Assembly: GCA_965216645.1 (NCBI GenBank)
Contig: CBDCGJ010000022.1
Location: 79,487-143,486, forward strand
Length of the DNA: 64,000 nucleotides
Reading direction: 5' to 3'
Source of the DNA: CBDCGJ01 sp965216645
GTDB lineage: Bacteria > Pseudomonadota > Alphaproteobacteria > GCA-2731375
The notes under the pieces were generated by a model. It saw only the letters and a list, made by a program, of their open reading frames with translations, had not been told where the DNA came from and made no database searches. The first letter of the stretch is position 1; each line of letters opens with the position of its first letter. The position numbers were made by a program, and so were the translations under genes. Positions 53,075 through 61,539 of the stretch are shown here, in pieces.

Positions 53075-54368
53075 GCCGACGTGTCGTCATCACCGGGATG
53101 GGAGTCGTCGCCCCGAATGGTGTCGGACTCGAAGAATACGAGGCCGCTCTACGCGGAGGCGTGTCGGGGATCCGGCACATCCCGCTGCTAGATGAGCTCA
53201 AGTTCGGGTGTCGTGTCGGCGGGGTCCCGCAGGGTGTGGACGAGCTCGCCGAATCGATGTTCGACGAAGACGAGCTCATGGCGATGAACTCCAGTCATCG
53301 GTACGGCAGCATTGCGGCGATCGACGCCTGGACGGACGCGGGCTTCGAACGTCCCGATCCGACCGACGACGCCGTCCATTGGGAGGCCGGCGCCATCATC
53401 GGCACGGGCGTCGGCGGGCTCGACACCGCGGGTGAGAAGCTCGTCCCGATGGTCGACGCCGGCCGGGTCCGGCGGCTCGGCAGCACGATGGTCGAGCAGG
53501 TGATGGGCAGCGGCGTCTCGGCGCGGGTGTCGGGCCTGCTGGCGCTCGGCAACCAGGTGACGTCGAACTCCAGCGCCTGCAGCACGGGCGCCGAGGCGAT
53601 CGTGATGGGTCTTCATCGCATCAGGTCGGGGCTCGCCGAGCGAATGCTATGCGGCGGCACCGAGGGAGCGAGCCAGTACGCCTGGGGGGGGTTCGATTCG
53701 ATGCGGGTCCTCTGCCGGAAGTTCAACGAGGAGCCCGCGAAGGCCTCCCGTCCGATGAGCGCATCGGCGGGCGGGTTCGTCCCCGGCAGCGGAGCGGCGA
53801 TCCTTCATCTCGAAAGCCTCGAGAGCGCCGAGGCCCGGGGGGCGCGCATCTACGCGGAGGTTGTGGGCGGGGCCCTCAACTGCGGCGGCCACAGGACCGG
53901 CGGCAGCATGACCGCCCCGAACCCACCGGCGTCCAGCGGTGTATCCGTCAGGCGGTCGCGGATGCGGGGATCGACCCGGACGAGATCGACGCGATCAATG
54001 GACATCTGACGGCCACCGGTGCCGATCCGAGCGAGGTGAACTCCTGGGCCACGGCCCTGGGTCGCGGGCCGGGGGACTTCCCGCTCATCAACTCCACGAA
54101 GTCGATGATCGGGCATGGGCTGGGAGCCGCGGGGGCGTTAGAGTCCGTCGCGTGCATGCTCATGCTGCGCGGAGGGTTCGTGCACGCCTCGATCAATTGC
54201 GAGGACGTCCACCCCGAGATCGAACCGTACGCCGACGCGATCCCGCACGAAACGCGAGAGGCGCCGGAGCTGGACACCATCATCAAAGCCGGGTTCGGTT
54301 TCGGAGACGTGAATGTGTGTGCCATCTTCCGCAGGTGGCCCGACCAGGGCGCCGGCGAACAAGGATAA
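53071..54368 (+). CDS. Beta-ketoacyl-ACP synthase I/II, frameshifted as sequenced
   Basis: Corrected length 432 residues. The first frame has RVVITGMGVVAPNG, the catalytic Cys170 in SSACSTGAEA, and reaches MTAPNP; the second resumes TGVQRCIRQAV and contains the catalytic histidines in NGHLTATGADP and STKSMIGHGLGAAG. The break is at the C3 run 53922-53924; one more C gives NPTGV in frame. All catalytic residues survive, so I think the gene is functional and the missing base an error. It elongates the acyl chain on the operon's ACP. GTG 53071 overlaps the FabZ stop. Without correction the product would end at 54009 without its active-site histidines. Confidence 0.8.
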
Positions 54369-54384
54369 GAAACGAGAGCTCCGA

Positions 54385-54633
54385 ATGGACACGAGCGAAG
54401 TACAGTCGAAGGTGGTCGAGATCATCGGCCGATATGCCAAGAACAAGGACGCATTGGGGTCGGTGACCGCCGAGACCAACATCCTCGAGGATCTCAAGGT
54501 CAACTCCGCCCGTCTGGTCGACGTGATTCTCGACCTCGAGGACGAGTTCGACATCGAGGTCGAGGATGAAGACGCCGATGCCGTGAACACGGTCGGTGAC
54601 GCGGTGAAGCTCATCCAGTCGAAAACCGCCTAG
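54385..54633 (+). CDS. Dedicated acyl carrier protein
   Basis: 82 residues, acidic, four-helix carrier. The phosphopantetheine serine is Ser41 in KVNSARLVDVILDLEDEF. The usual D-S-L is replaced by N-S-A-R, and a conserved Asp follows; ACPs from secondary pathways such as aryl polyene clusters have a similar NSAR-type site (from memory). It carries the growing chain for the enzymes encoded upstream, after activation by the phosphopantetheinyl transferase at 55383. The ATG at 54385 lies 16 bases past the KAS stop. A weak GAGAG is upstream. Confidence 0.9.
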   Translation: MDTSEVQSKVVEIIGRYAKNKDALGSVTAETNILEDLKVNSARLVDVILDLEDEFDIEVEDEDADAVNTVGDAVKLIQSKTA

Positions 54634-54640
54634 CCGCGGC

Positions 54641-55399
54641 TTGGAGCAGGATCTCGATCTACCTCTGAGGACCCGGGTCGGGCTGGCCGTGCAGGACGCG
54701 GTCGGTCGGGTTTCCGCCGTGTTCTGGATACCGGCCAGCGCGTTCGCGATGCGCTATGTCATGCGCTACCGGATCCCGAACGCGCGCCACCTCCGCAAGC
54801 GGTTCCGCGCGATGCTGAAGGACACCGAGGACCCGATCCTCATCTGCGCGAACCACCTGACCATGGTCGATTCGGCCGTGATGGCGTGGGCGCTCGGAGG
54901 GTCGTGGTGGTATCTCTTCAACTACCGTCGATTGCCGTGGAACATCCCCGAGCATTCGAACTACGGGTTCCGCTGGTACAACCGGGTCGGCGTGTGGATT
55001 CTCAAGTGCATCCCTATTCGACGCGGCGGGAAGCGCGAAGACATCGCCGGCGTATTGAAGCGTCTACAGTATCTGCTGGCACGCGGCGACACGGCGATCA
55101 TCTTCGCGGAAGGTGGGCGGAGCCGGACCGGCCGTCTGCAGCTCGACTCGATCGCGCACGGGATGGGGCGCATCGTCAACTCCGTGCGCCGCTGCAGGGC
55201 GCTCTGCGTCTACATGCGGGGCGATCGGCAACTGAACTACTCGGCGGTGCCCGCGCGCGGGGATTCGTTCTACGTGGACTTCGAGCTCTTTCGCCCGATC
55301 TCGGATCACACGGGCATGCGTCGGTCCCGGGATTTCTCGAAGCAGATCGCCGAGCGGCTCATGGCGATGGAGGAGAAGTACTTTGCCGGTCGGGAATGA
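54641..55399 (+). CDS. PlsC-type lysophospholipid / glycerol-phosphate acyltransferase
   Basis: 252 residues with the acyltransferase motifs: block I NHLTMVD (His72, Asp77), block III FAEGGRSRTG, and a preceding basic helix IPIRRGGKRED. Hydrophobic segments near residues 24-40 and 82-95 place it at the membrane face. It likely transfers the ACP-bound chain to a lipid acceptor such as lysophosphatidic acid or another head group. The TTG at 54641 follows the ACP stop by 7 bases. The PPTase gene begins 17 bases before its stop. The acceptor is unknown. Confidence 0.85.
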   Translation: MEQDLDLPLRTRVGLAVQDAVGRVSAVFWIPASAFAMRYVMRYRIPNARHLRKRFRAMLKDTEDPILICANHLTMVDSAVMAWALGGSWWYLFNYRRLPWNIPEHSNYGFRWYNRVGVWILKCIPIRRGGKREDIAGVLKRLQYLLARGDTAIIFAEGGRSRTGRLQLDSIAHGMGRIVNSVRRCRALCVYMRGDRQLNYSAVPARGDSFYVDFELFRPISDHTGMRRSRDFSKQIAERLMAMEEKYFAGRE

Positions 55400-56018
55400 C
55401 ATCGTCGATCTCCGCGACCCGGAGAACCAGCCTCACGCCATCCACCCGAGGTTCGACGAGCGAGCGTTCACAGAGGTCGAGCGCCGGCACCTGACCGACC
55501 GGGACGCGGCCCACCGGACGCGGTGGCTGCTGTGGTCCGCGAAGGAGGCCGCGTTCAAGGCGGCGAGGAAGCTGGACGCCGGCGTTCGCTTCCTCCCTCG
55601 CCGGTTCGCGGTGGATCTCCAGGGCGACGAGGCGGCTTCCGTCACGCACGCCGCGGGGCGTTTCCGGGTTTCGTTTTGCGAGGCGGACGATTGGCTCCAC
55701 GCGGTCGCCTCTCTCGCGGCCGGCGGTTCCCGCAGGAGGCGGAGTGCGCCCCTCTCGCTCGTCGAACAGGTCCGGGTTAGGGCGACGTCCTGCGATGCGA
55801 GCAAGCGGGTGAGAGAGGTGGCGCGCGCGCGCATCGGACGGCTGCTGTCCATCCCCTCTCGCGAGATCCGGATCGTGACGCGAGACGGGATCCCCCTCGC
55901 GTACCGCGGACCCGTTCCGCTACCTGTCGATCTGTCGATGTCGCATCACGGGAGATTCCTCGCGTTGGCCCTCGCCCGGACGGGTGAGGAGGGCGGCGGA
56001 CGCGCGGCGGCCGGGTGA
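55383..56018 (+). CDS. 4'-Phosphopantetheinyl transferase (AcpS/Sfp-like)
   Basis: 211 residues, two-domain Sfp-like shape with an AcpS-type start. VGNDIVDL (Asp6, Asp9) and WSAKEAAFK (Glu55, Lys59 region) are the magnesium and CoA sites; FDERAFTEVE is the conserved stretch between them. It attaches the phosphopantetheine arm to the operon ACP. The TTG at 55383 is set by GGAGGAG at 55369-55375 and overlaps the acyltransferase gene by 17 bases. Having its own transferase suggests that the ACP site differs from the housekeeping ACP. Confidence 0.85.
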   Translation: MPVGNDIVDLRDPENQPHAIHPRFDERAFTEVERRHLTDRDAAHRTRWLLWSAKEAAFKAARKLDAGVRFLPRRFAVDLQGDEAASVTHAAGRFRVSFCEADDWLHAVASLAAGGSRRRRSAPLSLVEQVRVRATSCDASKRVREVARARIGRLLSIPSREIRIVTRDGIPLAYRGPVPLPVDLSMSHHGRFLALALARTGEEGGGRAAAG

Positions 56019-56695
56019 CGGACGGAGCGCGACGCGCCCTTTCCGAGGCGATCGGCACGTATTTTCTCGTCGCCGTCGGAACGGGAGCGATGGCCGCGGA
56101 CGTCGCCTCGGGCGGGGCGCTCGGCCCGGTCGGGGTGTCTTTCGCCTTCGGCGCGGTGATCGCCGCAATGATCTACGCGGTCGGGCACATCTCCGGTGCC
56201 CACTTCAATCCCGCCGTGACCATCGGCCTCTGGTCCGTCGGTCGGTTTCCCTCCCGATCCATCGCTCCCTACGTCGCGGCTCAGTGCGCGGGGGCGACAG
56301 CGGGGTCGCTGACGGTCCTGGCTATCTTCGGCGGCGTCGAGCTCGGAGCGACGACTCCCGCCGTGCCGCTGTCCAGCGCGTTTCTCGTCGAGGCCGTCCT
56401 GTCGTTCGCCCTGTTGTTCGTCATCATCGCCGTGGCGACGGACGCGCGCGTCGTCGGCGGGACCGCGGGGCTGGCCGTCGGACTCGTGGTCGCGTTCGGG
56501 TCTCTCATGGGCGGGGGGTCTACCGGCGCATCGATGAATCCGGCCCGCTCCCTGGGGCCGGCGATCGTCGCCGGCGAATGGAACAGCCACTGGGTGTACT
56601 GGGCCGCCCCGGTCATCGGCATGCTGGTCGCCGCGCGGGCCTACGAGCTCGTGCGGTCGGCCGACCTGCCCGCTGCGGCTCGGCCGGCGGAGTAG
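56015..56695 (+). CDS. Aquaporin (MIP family), water-type
   Basis: 226 residues, six TM helices with two half-helices. The NPA boxes are HFNPAVT (about residues 66-72) and SMNPARS (about 169-175). A serine after the second NPAR, where glycerol facilitators have Asp, points to a water channel of AqpZ type. GTG 56015 overlaps the PPTase stop by 4 bases, so it is coupled to the lipid operon, although the reason is not obvious. Passive transport of water or a small neutral solute in the inner membrane. Confidence 0.9.
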   Translation: MTDGARRALSEAIGTYFLVAVGTGAMAADVASGGALGPVGVSFAFGAVIAAMIYAVGHISGAHFNPAVTIGLWSVGRFPSRSIAPYVAAQCAGATAGSLTVLAIFGGVELGATTPAVPLSSAFLVEAVLSFALLFVIIAVATDARVVGGTAGLAVGLVVAFGSLMGGGSTGASMNPARSLGPAIVAGEWNSHWVYWAAPVIGMLVAARAYELVRSADLPAAARPAE

Positions 56696-56810
56696 TCGGA
56701 GAGCCTCACGCGGGAGGACTCCGGCAACCGGCGGCCGTCCGTGAAGCCCCGCCCCTGCCGCTCCCGTAGGGATGGGTGCGCGGTGAACCCGTGGCCGGGA
56801 GATCCGTCAC

Positions 56811-58004
56811 ATGGAGGTTTCACTCAGTTTCACGACTGCTGTCGCGGTGCTCGTCGGGATCATGCTCGTCAGCCTGGCCCGGGATCACATCGCGGCCATC
56901 CGGGCGCTCCGTGGACGTTCCCTCGCCCTGCCGCCCGAGCCCGAGGCGTACCCGTTCGTCACCGTGATTCGACCGGTGAAGGGGCGCGACGCGGGACAGG
57001 TCGAGAACTTCCGGGCGGCGCTTCGGACCGGATATCCGGGCGAGATCGAGACCATCTTCGTGTTCGAGGACGAAGACGACCCGGGCTATCCGCTGGCCGT
57101 CACCGCGGTCGCCGAGCACGAACGGTCGGACGGGCACGGTGACGCCCGAATCGTGCTGTCCGGCCCCCCGTCCGAACGGTTCACCGGGAAGATCCACAAC
57201 ATGATCGCCGGGATGTCGGAGGCTCGCGGCACCCTGATCGCGTTCGGCGACTCGGACACCCGGCCCGACCAGGAGGTTCTCCGTAACCTCGTCTGCCACC
57301 TTCTGGCTGACCCGGACGCCGGCGCGGCCTTCGCGCCGCCGCTCACGCCGAACGCCCCGCGGACGGCCGGAGACGTCGGACACCACATCGTGCTGAACGC
57401 ATACCTCACGGCGAGCATGGAGGTGCAGCTCGGACCGCGCCGGGAACTGCCGTTCCTCATGGGGCAGATGATGCTCTTCAGGAAAGAGGCGATCGAGGCG
57501 ATCGGCGGCATCGAGTCGGCCGAGGGGCAGCTGGTCGACGACATGTTCTTCGGACGGCAACTCGTCCGGCACGGCTGCGTGAACATCATGGGGACCCGAG
57601 TGCTCGAGATCTTCAACGAGGGCCTTCGGTTCCCCGCGTTTCTGCGACTGTGGCGCCGCTGGCTGTTCTGCGGTCGCGGCGGGATCCCGCTCGGCTTCGT
57701 GTGGGCGTTCGCGATCCGGGCCACCAGCTTCTTCATGGCACTCGCACTCGTTGGCGTGGCGGCCCTGACCGGACCGGCATGGCTGGTGGCGCTTCCGGCC
57801 GCGGTCGTGGTTCTCGAAGGGCTGCATTACGTCCGGCTACACCGGGTTCACGGCGGTGCGGCGATCCCGGTTCGCCTGCTCTGGATGGCCTGGATGCCCT
57901 ATCTCGTCGCGCTGCCGCTGATCGTCTCCATGCTGATCAAGCCGGAGCTGGAATGGCGGGGACACACCTACCGGGTCGATCGAAAGGCGCGCCTGGCCGG
58001 CTGA
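56811..58004 (+). CDS. Membrane glycosyltransferase, GT2/GT21 ceramide-glucosyltransferase-like
   Basis: 397 residues: an N-terminal TM anchor (about 5-22), a GT-A domain and C-terminal TM helices (about 305-335 and 362-381). The expected motifs are RPVKGRD, FEDEDDPG (D1), FGDSDTRPD (D2), EGQLVDDMFFGRQLV (D3) and LRLWRRW, the RxxRW-type site. The closest known type is ceramide glucosyltransferase and HpnI-like enzymes, which add a sugar to a lipid head group at the cytosolic face. ATG 56811 follows GGGAG. It lies 115 bases past the aquaporin, on the same strand as the lipid operon, so the acyl product may be its acceptor. Confidence 0.85.
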   Translation: MEVSLSFTTAVAVLVGIMLVSLARDHIAAIRALRGRSLALPPEPEAYPFVTVIRPVKGRDAGQVENFRAALRTGYPGEIETIFVFEDEDDPGYPLAVTAVAEHERSDGHGDARIVLSGPPSERFTGKIHNMIAGMSEARGTLIAFGDSDTRPDQEVLRNLVCHLLADPDAGAAFAPPLTPNAPRTAGDVGHHIVLNAYLTASMEVQLGPRRELPFLMGQMMLFRKEAIEAIGGIESAEGQLVDDMFFGRQLVRHGCVNIMGTRVLEIFNEGLRFPAFLRLWRRWLFCGRGGIPLGFVWAFAIRATSFFMALALVGVAALTGPAWLVALPAAVVVLEGLHYVRLHRVHGGAAIPVRLLWMAWMPYLVALPLIVSMLIKPELEWRGHTYRVDRKARLAG

Positions 58005-58010
58005 CGCGGT

Positions 58011-58367
58011 TCAGTCGCCGCGGTAGCTACACCCCGAGGTGCAGGTTTCCCGGACCTCGATGCGACTGAGACCCGGCAGCCGGTCCTGCAGCCGGGACCA
58101 GATCCAGCGCGCGATCGCTTCGCTCGTCGGGTTCTCGAGGCCCTCGATCTCGTTGAGGTAGTAGTGGTCCAGTCGCTCGATCACCGGGTCGCAGGCCGCG
58201 GCGATGTCGGCGAAGTCGATGATCCAGCCGAGATCCGAATCGGGCTCGCCCTCGACGACCACGCGCACGTGGAACGAATGCCCGTGCAGGCGGGCACACT
58301 TGTGTCCCTCCGGGACGTTCGGCAGCCGGTGAGCAGCTTCGAAACTGAAGTCCTTCCAAATCTCCAT
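58011..58367 (-). CDS. queD: 6-carboxy-5,6,7,8-tetrahydropterin synthase
   Basis: 118 residues. Zinc ligands are His in EAAHRLP and the two in LHGHSF; the catalytic Cys is in EGHKCARL. DHYYLNEIEGLENPTSE matches the family core. It converts 7,8-dihydroneopterin triphosphate to 6-carboxytetrahydropterin in queuosine and preQ0 synthesis. The ATG at 58367 overlaps the QueE stop (TGATG), so the two enzymes are coupled. It ends 7 bases from the convergent glycosyltransferase gene. Confidence 0.93.
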   Translation of the reverse strand: MEIWKDFSFEAAHRLPNVPEGHKCARLHGHSFHVRVVVEGEPDSDLGWIIDFADIAAACDPVIERLDHYYLNEIEGLENPTSEAIARWIWSRLQDRLPGLSRIEVRETCTSGCSYRGD

Positions 58368-59008
58368 CAGGCGATGCCGAGAACCTTGTGGGTCTGAATT
58401 CCGAGTCGCCACCGAGGATCGGCCAGACAGTACTCGACCGCCAGTGCCGTGTTCTTCGCGACGTCGGGCCCGTCCATGGGCTGCAGAAACCGATGTCGAA
58501 ACGGGAGGTCCACGAAGCGGTCCGGCATCGCCGCCTCCTGCGGGAAGACGAGCTTCAACTCGTCCCCCGACCGGATACGGAGATCGGTCCCTGCCTTGGG
58601 GCTGACGCAGATCCAGTCGAGACCAGCGGGCGGCTCCAGGGTGCCATTCGTCTCGACGGCAACCTCGAACCCGGCTTCGTGCAGGGCCGCGATCGCCGCC
58701 TCGTCGAGCTGGAGCAGGGGTTCGCCCCCCGTGCACACGACGAGCCGCGACGCATCGGGGCTCGCGCCCGAGGGCCAGAGGTCGGCGACCGCCCGGGCGA
58801 GCTCCGTCGGGGTCTCGTACCGGCCGCCTCCGGGGCCGTCCAGACCCACGAAGTCGGTGTCGCAGAACGGACAGATGGCATCGGCCCGGTCCTCCTCCCT
58901 GCCGGTCCACAGGTTGCACCCGGCGAAACGCAGGAACACCGCGGGACGCCCCGTGTTCGCCCCCTCGCCCTGGAGGGTGTAGTACATCTCTTTGACCGCG
59001 TAACTCAT
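58367..59008 (-). CDS. queE: 7-carboxy-7-deazaguanine synthase (radical SAM)
   Basis: 213 residues. The radical-SAM cluster is carried by CNLW with CPFCDTD, spacing C-x14-C-x2-C, longer than the usual CxxxCxxC and typical of some QueE. The N-terminal YTLQGEGANTGRPAVF and the VCTGGEPLLQ strand are family features. It forms the deazaguanine ring from QueD's product. ATG 59008 is 20 bases from the divergent SnoaL-like gene. queC and queF are not seen in this window. Confidence 0.93.
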   Translation of the reverse strand: MSYAVKEMYYTLQGEGANTGRPAVFLRFAGCNLWTGREEDRADAICPFCDTDFVGLDGPGGGRYETPTELARAVADLWPSGASPDASRLVVCTGGEPLLQLDEAAIAALHEAGFEVAVETNGTLEPPAGLDWICVSPKAGTDLRIRSGDELKLVFPQEAAMPDRFVDLPFRHRFLQPMDGPDVAKNTALAVEYCLADPRWRLGIQTHKVLGIA

Positions 59009-59028
59009 CGAGCCCCCGGAGGCCCACC

Positions 59029-59460
59029 ATGGGCGAGTCGAACAAGGCGCTGGTACGACAATACTACGAGGAAGTCGTGAGCACCGGAGATGTCGCCGCC
59101 CTCGATCGGTTCATCGGGTCCGACTACGAGGAGGTCCACGACAACGTCCGGTATCCGCTGGGCCTCGCGGGGGCGAAGGAGCACGTTCTGGGCGTCCGGG
59201 AAACCTATCCCGACATGCGGCTCACCATCGAGCAGCAGATCGCGGAGGGAGATTGGGTGGTGACGCGCGTGACGATGCGCGGCACGCACCTGGGCGAGTG
59301 GATGGGGATGGCGCCGACCGGGGAGACGATCGAAGCCACCGCCGTCAACATCGACCGGGTCGTGGACGGCCGGATCGTCGAGCATGGAGGAGCGGCGAAC
59401 TTGCTCGGCCCACTGCTGAAGGCCGGGGCGATCCGAGTCGTCGGCGGTTCCGACGGCTGA
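59029..59460 (+). CDS. SnoaL-like / ester-cyclase-family protein
   Basis: 143 residues forming a single NTF2-like alpha+beta barrel: KALVRQYYEEVVSTGDVAALDRF, VLGVRETYPDMRLTIEQ, GDWVVTRVTMRGTHLGEWMG and TGETIEATAVNIDRVVDGRIVEHGG, shown here in short form. SnoaL-type proteins include polyketide cyclases, but many bacterial members have no known substrate. The ATG at 59029 has GGAGG about 5 bases upstream. Probably a single-gene transcript, opposite to queE. Confidence 0.85.
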   Translation: MGESNKALVRQYYEEVVSTGDVAALDRFIGSDYEEVHDNVRYPLGLAGAKEHVLGVRETYPDMRLTIEQQIAEGDWVVTRVTMRGTHLGEWMGMAPTGETIEATAVNIDRVVDGRIVEHGGAANLLGPLLKAGAIRVVGGSDG

Positions 59461-59478
59461 GGTCGCCCCGGCGCGATA

Positions 59479-60816
59479 TCAGTCCTGGGGTTCCGCCTGG
59501 ATCTCCGCGGCGATCGCCTGCACGTCGTCGAGCACTCTGAGCAGGTTGCCGCTCCAGAGCATCCCGATCTCTTCTTCGGTGTAACCGCGGCGGACCAGCT
59601 CGAGTGTCACGTTGAACGTCTCGGACGCGTCGTCCCAGCCGGTCACGCCCCCGCCGCCATCGAAGTCCGAGCTGATTCCCACGTGCTCGAGACCGATAAG
59701 GTCGACCATGTAGTCGATGTGGTCGACGAAGTCGGACACGTCGACGGGGTCGGCCTCGACCTCGGCGGCGATGCGCGGCGCCGCCGCTTCGCGTACCTCG
59801 GCGAGTCCCGCCATGTACGCCTCGCGCTCCGCCTCGGGCATGGCACGGATCGCGGCGAACCCGTCGGCCAACTCGAAGCCCATCTCCGCGGCCACGTCGG
59901 CCAGGACCGCCTGCTGCGCCTCCTGCCACGCCCGGTGCTTGTCTCCGTCGAGGTACGAACGGAACGCGACCGTCTGGACCACGCCTCCGTTCTCCTTGAG
60001 GGCGAGGAGCTGTTCGTCATCCAGGTTGCGGCTGTGGTCGTACAGCGCCCGCGCAGCCGAGTGCGAGGCGATCACTGGCGCCCGACTCAGCCGCATGACC
60101 TCCATGTTCGACTCCTTCGACGGATGCGAGATGTCGATCATGATGCCCCACTTGTTCATCTCCGCGACCGCCTGCCGTCCGAGATCGCTCAGGCCCCCGT
60201 GCAACCAGACGTCGTCACGCTCCCCCGTGTTGGAGTCGGAGAACTGGCTGTGGCCGTTGTGAGAGAGAGACATGTACCGGCCGCCGCGTCGCGCGAAGTC
60301 CTCGATGTTGGAGAGATCCGTGCCGACCTGATAGGCGTTCTCGATCCCGATCATCGCGACCTTCCGGCCCGACGCGACGATCTCCCGGACCTCGTCCGAC
60401 GTCACGCCGAGTCCGATGCGGTCGGGCGCGATCTCCTCGGTGAGCCGGTGGATCGCGTCGAACTTCTCGATCGCCTGCGCCGTCGCGTTCGCGAATCCTT
60501 CGTCCGTCAGCTCTCCCTGGCCCACGTAGACGATGAACCAGGCGACGTCGAGCCCTCCCGCTTCCATCTTCGGCAGCGTCACCTGCGTCGGCAGGTCCAT
60601 CGTGTAGTTCCGCTCGGCCGTGAAGTTGCCGGGGTTGATGTCCGCGTGCGTGTCGAGGGTGATCACACGGTCGTGGATGCCGCGCGCGCGCTCGATCAGG
60701 CTTGTTTCGGACTCGGCGGCTTCCGTCTCGGGGGTCGGGGCAGGCCCGCCTCCGCAGGCGGCCACGCCGCCGAGAAGGAGCGAGAGAACGGATACGCGGG
60801 GCGTCGGAGTACGCAT
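59479..60816 (-). CDS. Membrane dipeptidase lipoprotein, M19 family
   Basis: 445 residues. Lipobox AAC (Cys21 region, VAACGGG). The M19 zinc site is visible: LDTHADI (His-x-Asp), IGIENAY (bridging Glu), DISHPS and ASHSAARAL (two His), and SSDFDGGGG (Asp). It hydrolyses dipeptides, possibly including D-amino-acid or peptidoglycan-derived ones, outside the cytoplasm. The ATG at 60816 has GAGG about 9 bases upstream; the longer frame to 60882 adds a poorly conserved extension. Its gene stop is 18 bases from the convergent SnoaL-like gene. Confidence 0.9.
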   Translation of the reverse strand: MRTPTPRVSVLSLLLGGVAACGGGPAPTPETEAAESETSLIERARGIHDRVITLDTHADINPGNFTAERNYTMDLPTQVTLPKMEAGGLDVAWFIVYVGQGELTDEGFANATAQAIEKFDAIHRLTEEIAPDRIGLGVTSDEVREIVASGRKVAMIGIENAYQVGTDLSNIEDFARRGGRYMSLSHNGHSQFSDSNTGERDDVWLHGGLSDLGRQAVAEMNKWGIMIDISHPSKESNMEVMRLSRAPVIASHSAARALYDHSRNLDDEQLLALKENGGVVQTVAFRSYLDGDKHRAWQEAQQAVLADVAAEMGFELADGFAAIRAMPEAEREAYMAGLAEVREAAAPRIAAEVEADPVDVSDFVDHIDYMVDLIGLEHVGISSDFDGGGGVTGWDDASETFNVTLELVRRGYTEEEIGMLWSGNLLRVLDDVQAIAAEIQAEPQD

Positions 60817-60918
60817 GGATCGAGGCCTCTTCTTAACGTCGGTGAACTCGTGAAGCAGCACTGCGGTGTGGATACAACCCATATCCCCACCCTCACGTTG
60901 CTGCCGCCCGCCGGGGCA

Positions 60919-61539
60919 TCAAGCGTCCGAGCCGCCTCGCTGGACCTTCACGCCCTCGAGGTTGAGGCGAGGCAGAACGACCTCCCGGAATCTCGCGGTC
61001 TCCCAGAGGGGCTCGAGCACCGGGTCCCAGATCTCGTACATGATCCGATAGGGAAGGGCGAACACCATCTCTTCCAGTGCGTCGAGGGCACGGTCGTACT
61101 CTGCGAGACGCACGAGCGTCTGCGCCTTCCCGCGCATCTGCCCGTCCGGCACGAGCGAGGCGTCTCCGGTCTCGAGCGCCTCCCCGAGGCTGCGGTGGGG
61201 CTGGGGGCGGCTGGACGAGGCGCTGAGAGGTGAACTTCCTGCGCAACATCCTGGCAAACCAGATGCCGCCCCGAACAGGCCGACGAACAGGGCGAGCCCC
61301 ATCACGAGGGCATTCCGAAGGGTCAGGAATCCGTCCGTCTTCCGCAGCATCGCCGCGGCCGCCACGACTGGCAGTCCCGCCCCGGCGAGCGTCAGCGCAC
61401 CGAGCGGCAACCAGTTCGGGAGCCCGAGCGCCTCGGTCACGGTCGCCGCCCCCTCGAACACGACCCACGATCCCGCCAGATACACCCCGATCACCTGCCA
61501 CGGGGATCTCTCGCTCAACCAATCTGCGATGGGCGTCAC
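60919..61539 (-). CDS. Two-TM protein with TPR-like tail, possible paired frameshift
   Basis: 206 residues. The N-terminus has SPWQVIGVYLAGSWVVFEG (TM) and a second hydrophobic stretch, in the style of TolB/TPR sensor proteins of these phyla, but without the kinase or cyclase head. The C-terminus has AQTLVRLAEYDRALDALEEM, a TPR-like helix pair. Between them, about residues 98-121 read GLPGCCAGSSPLS, which looks unnatural; the neighbouring frame reads IWFARMLRRKFTSQRLV and fits better. Two cancelling single-base errors at G4 runs would explain this. The GTG at 61539 is a best guess; a TTG upstream is possible. Confidence 0.5.
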   Translation of the reverse strand: MTPIADWLSERSPWQVIGVYLAGSWVVFEGAATVTEALGLPNWLPLGALTLAGAGLPVVAAAAMLRKTDGFLTLRNALVMGLALFVGLFGAASGLPGCCAGSSPLSASSSRPQPHRSLGEALETGDASLVPDGQMRGKAQTLVRLAEYDRALDALEEMVFALPYRIMYEIWDPVLEPLWETARFREVVLPRLNLEGVKVQRGGSDA

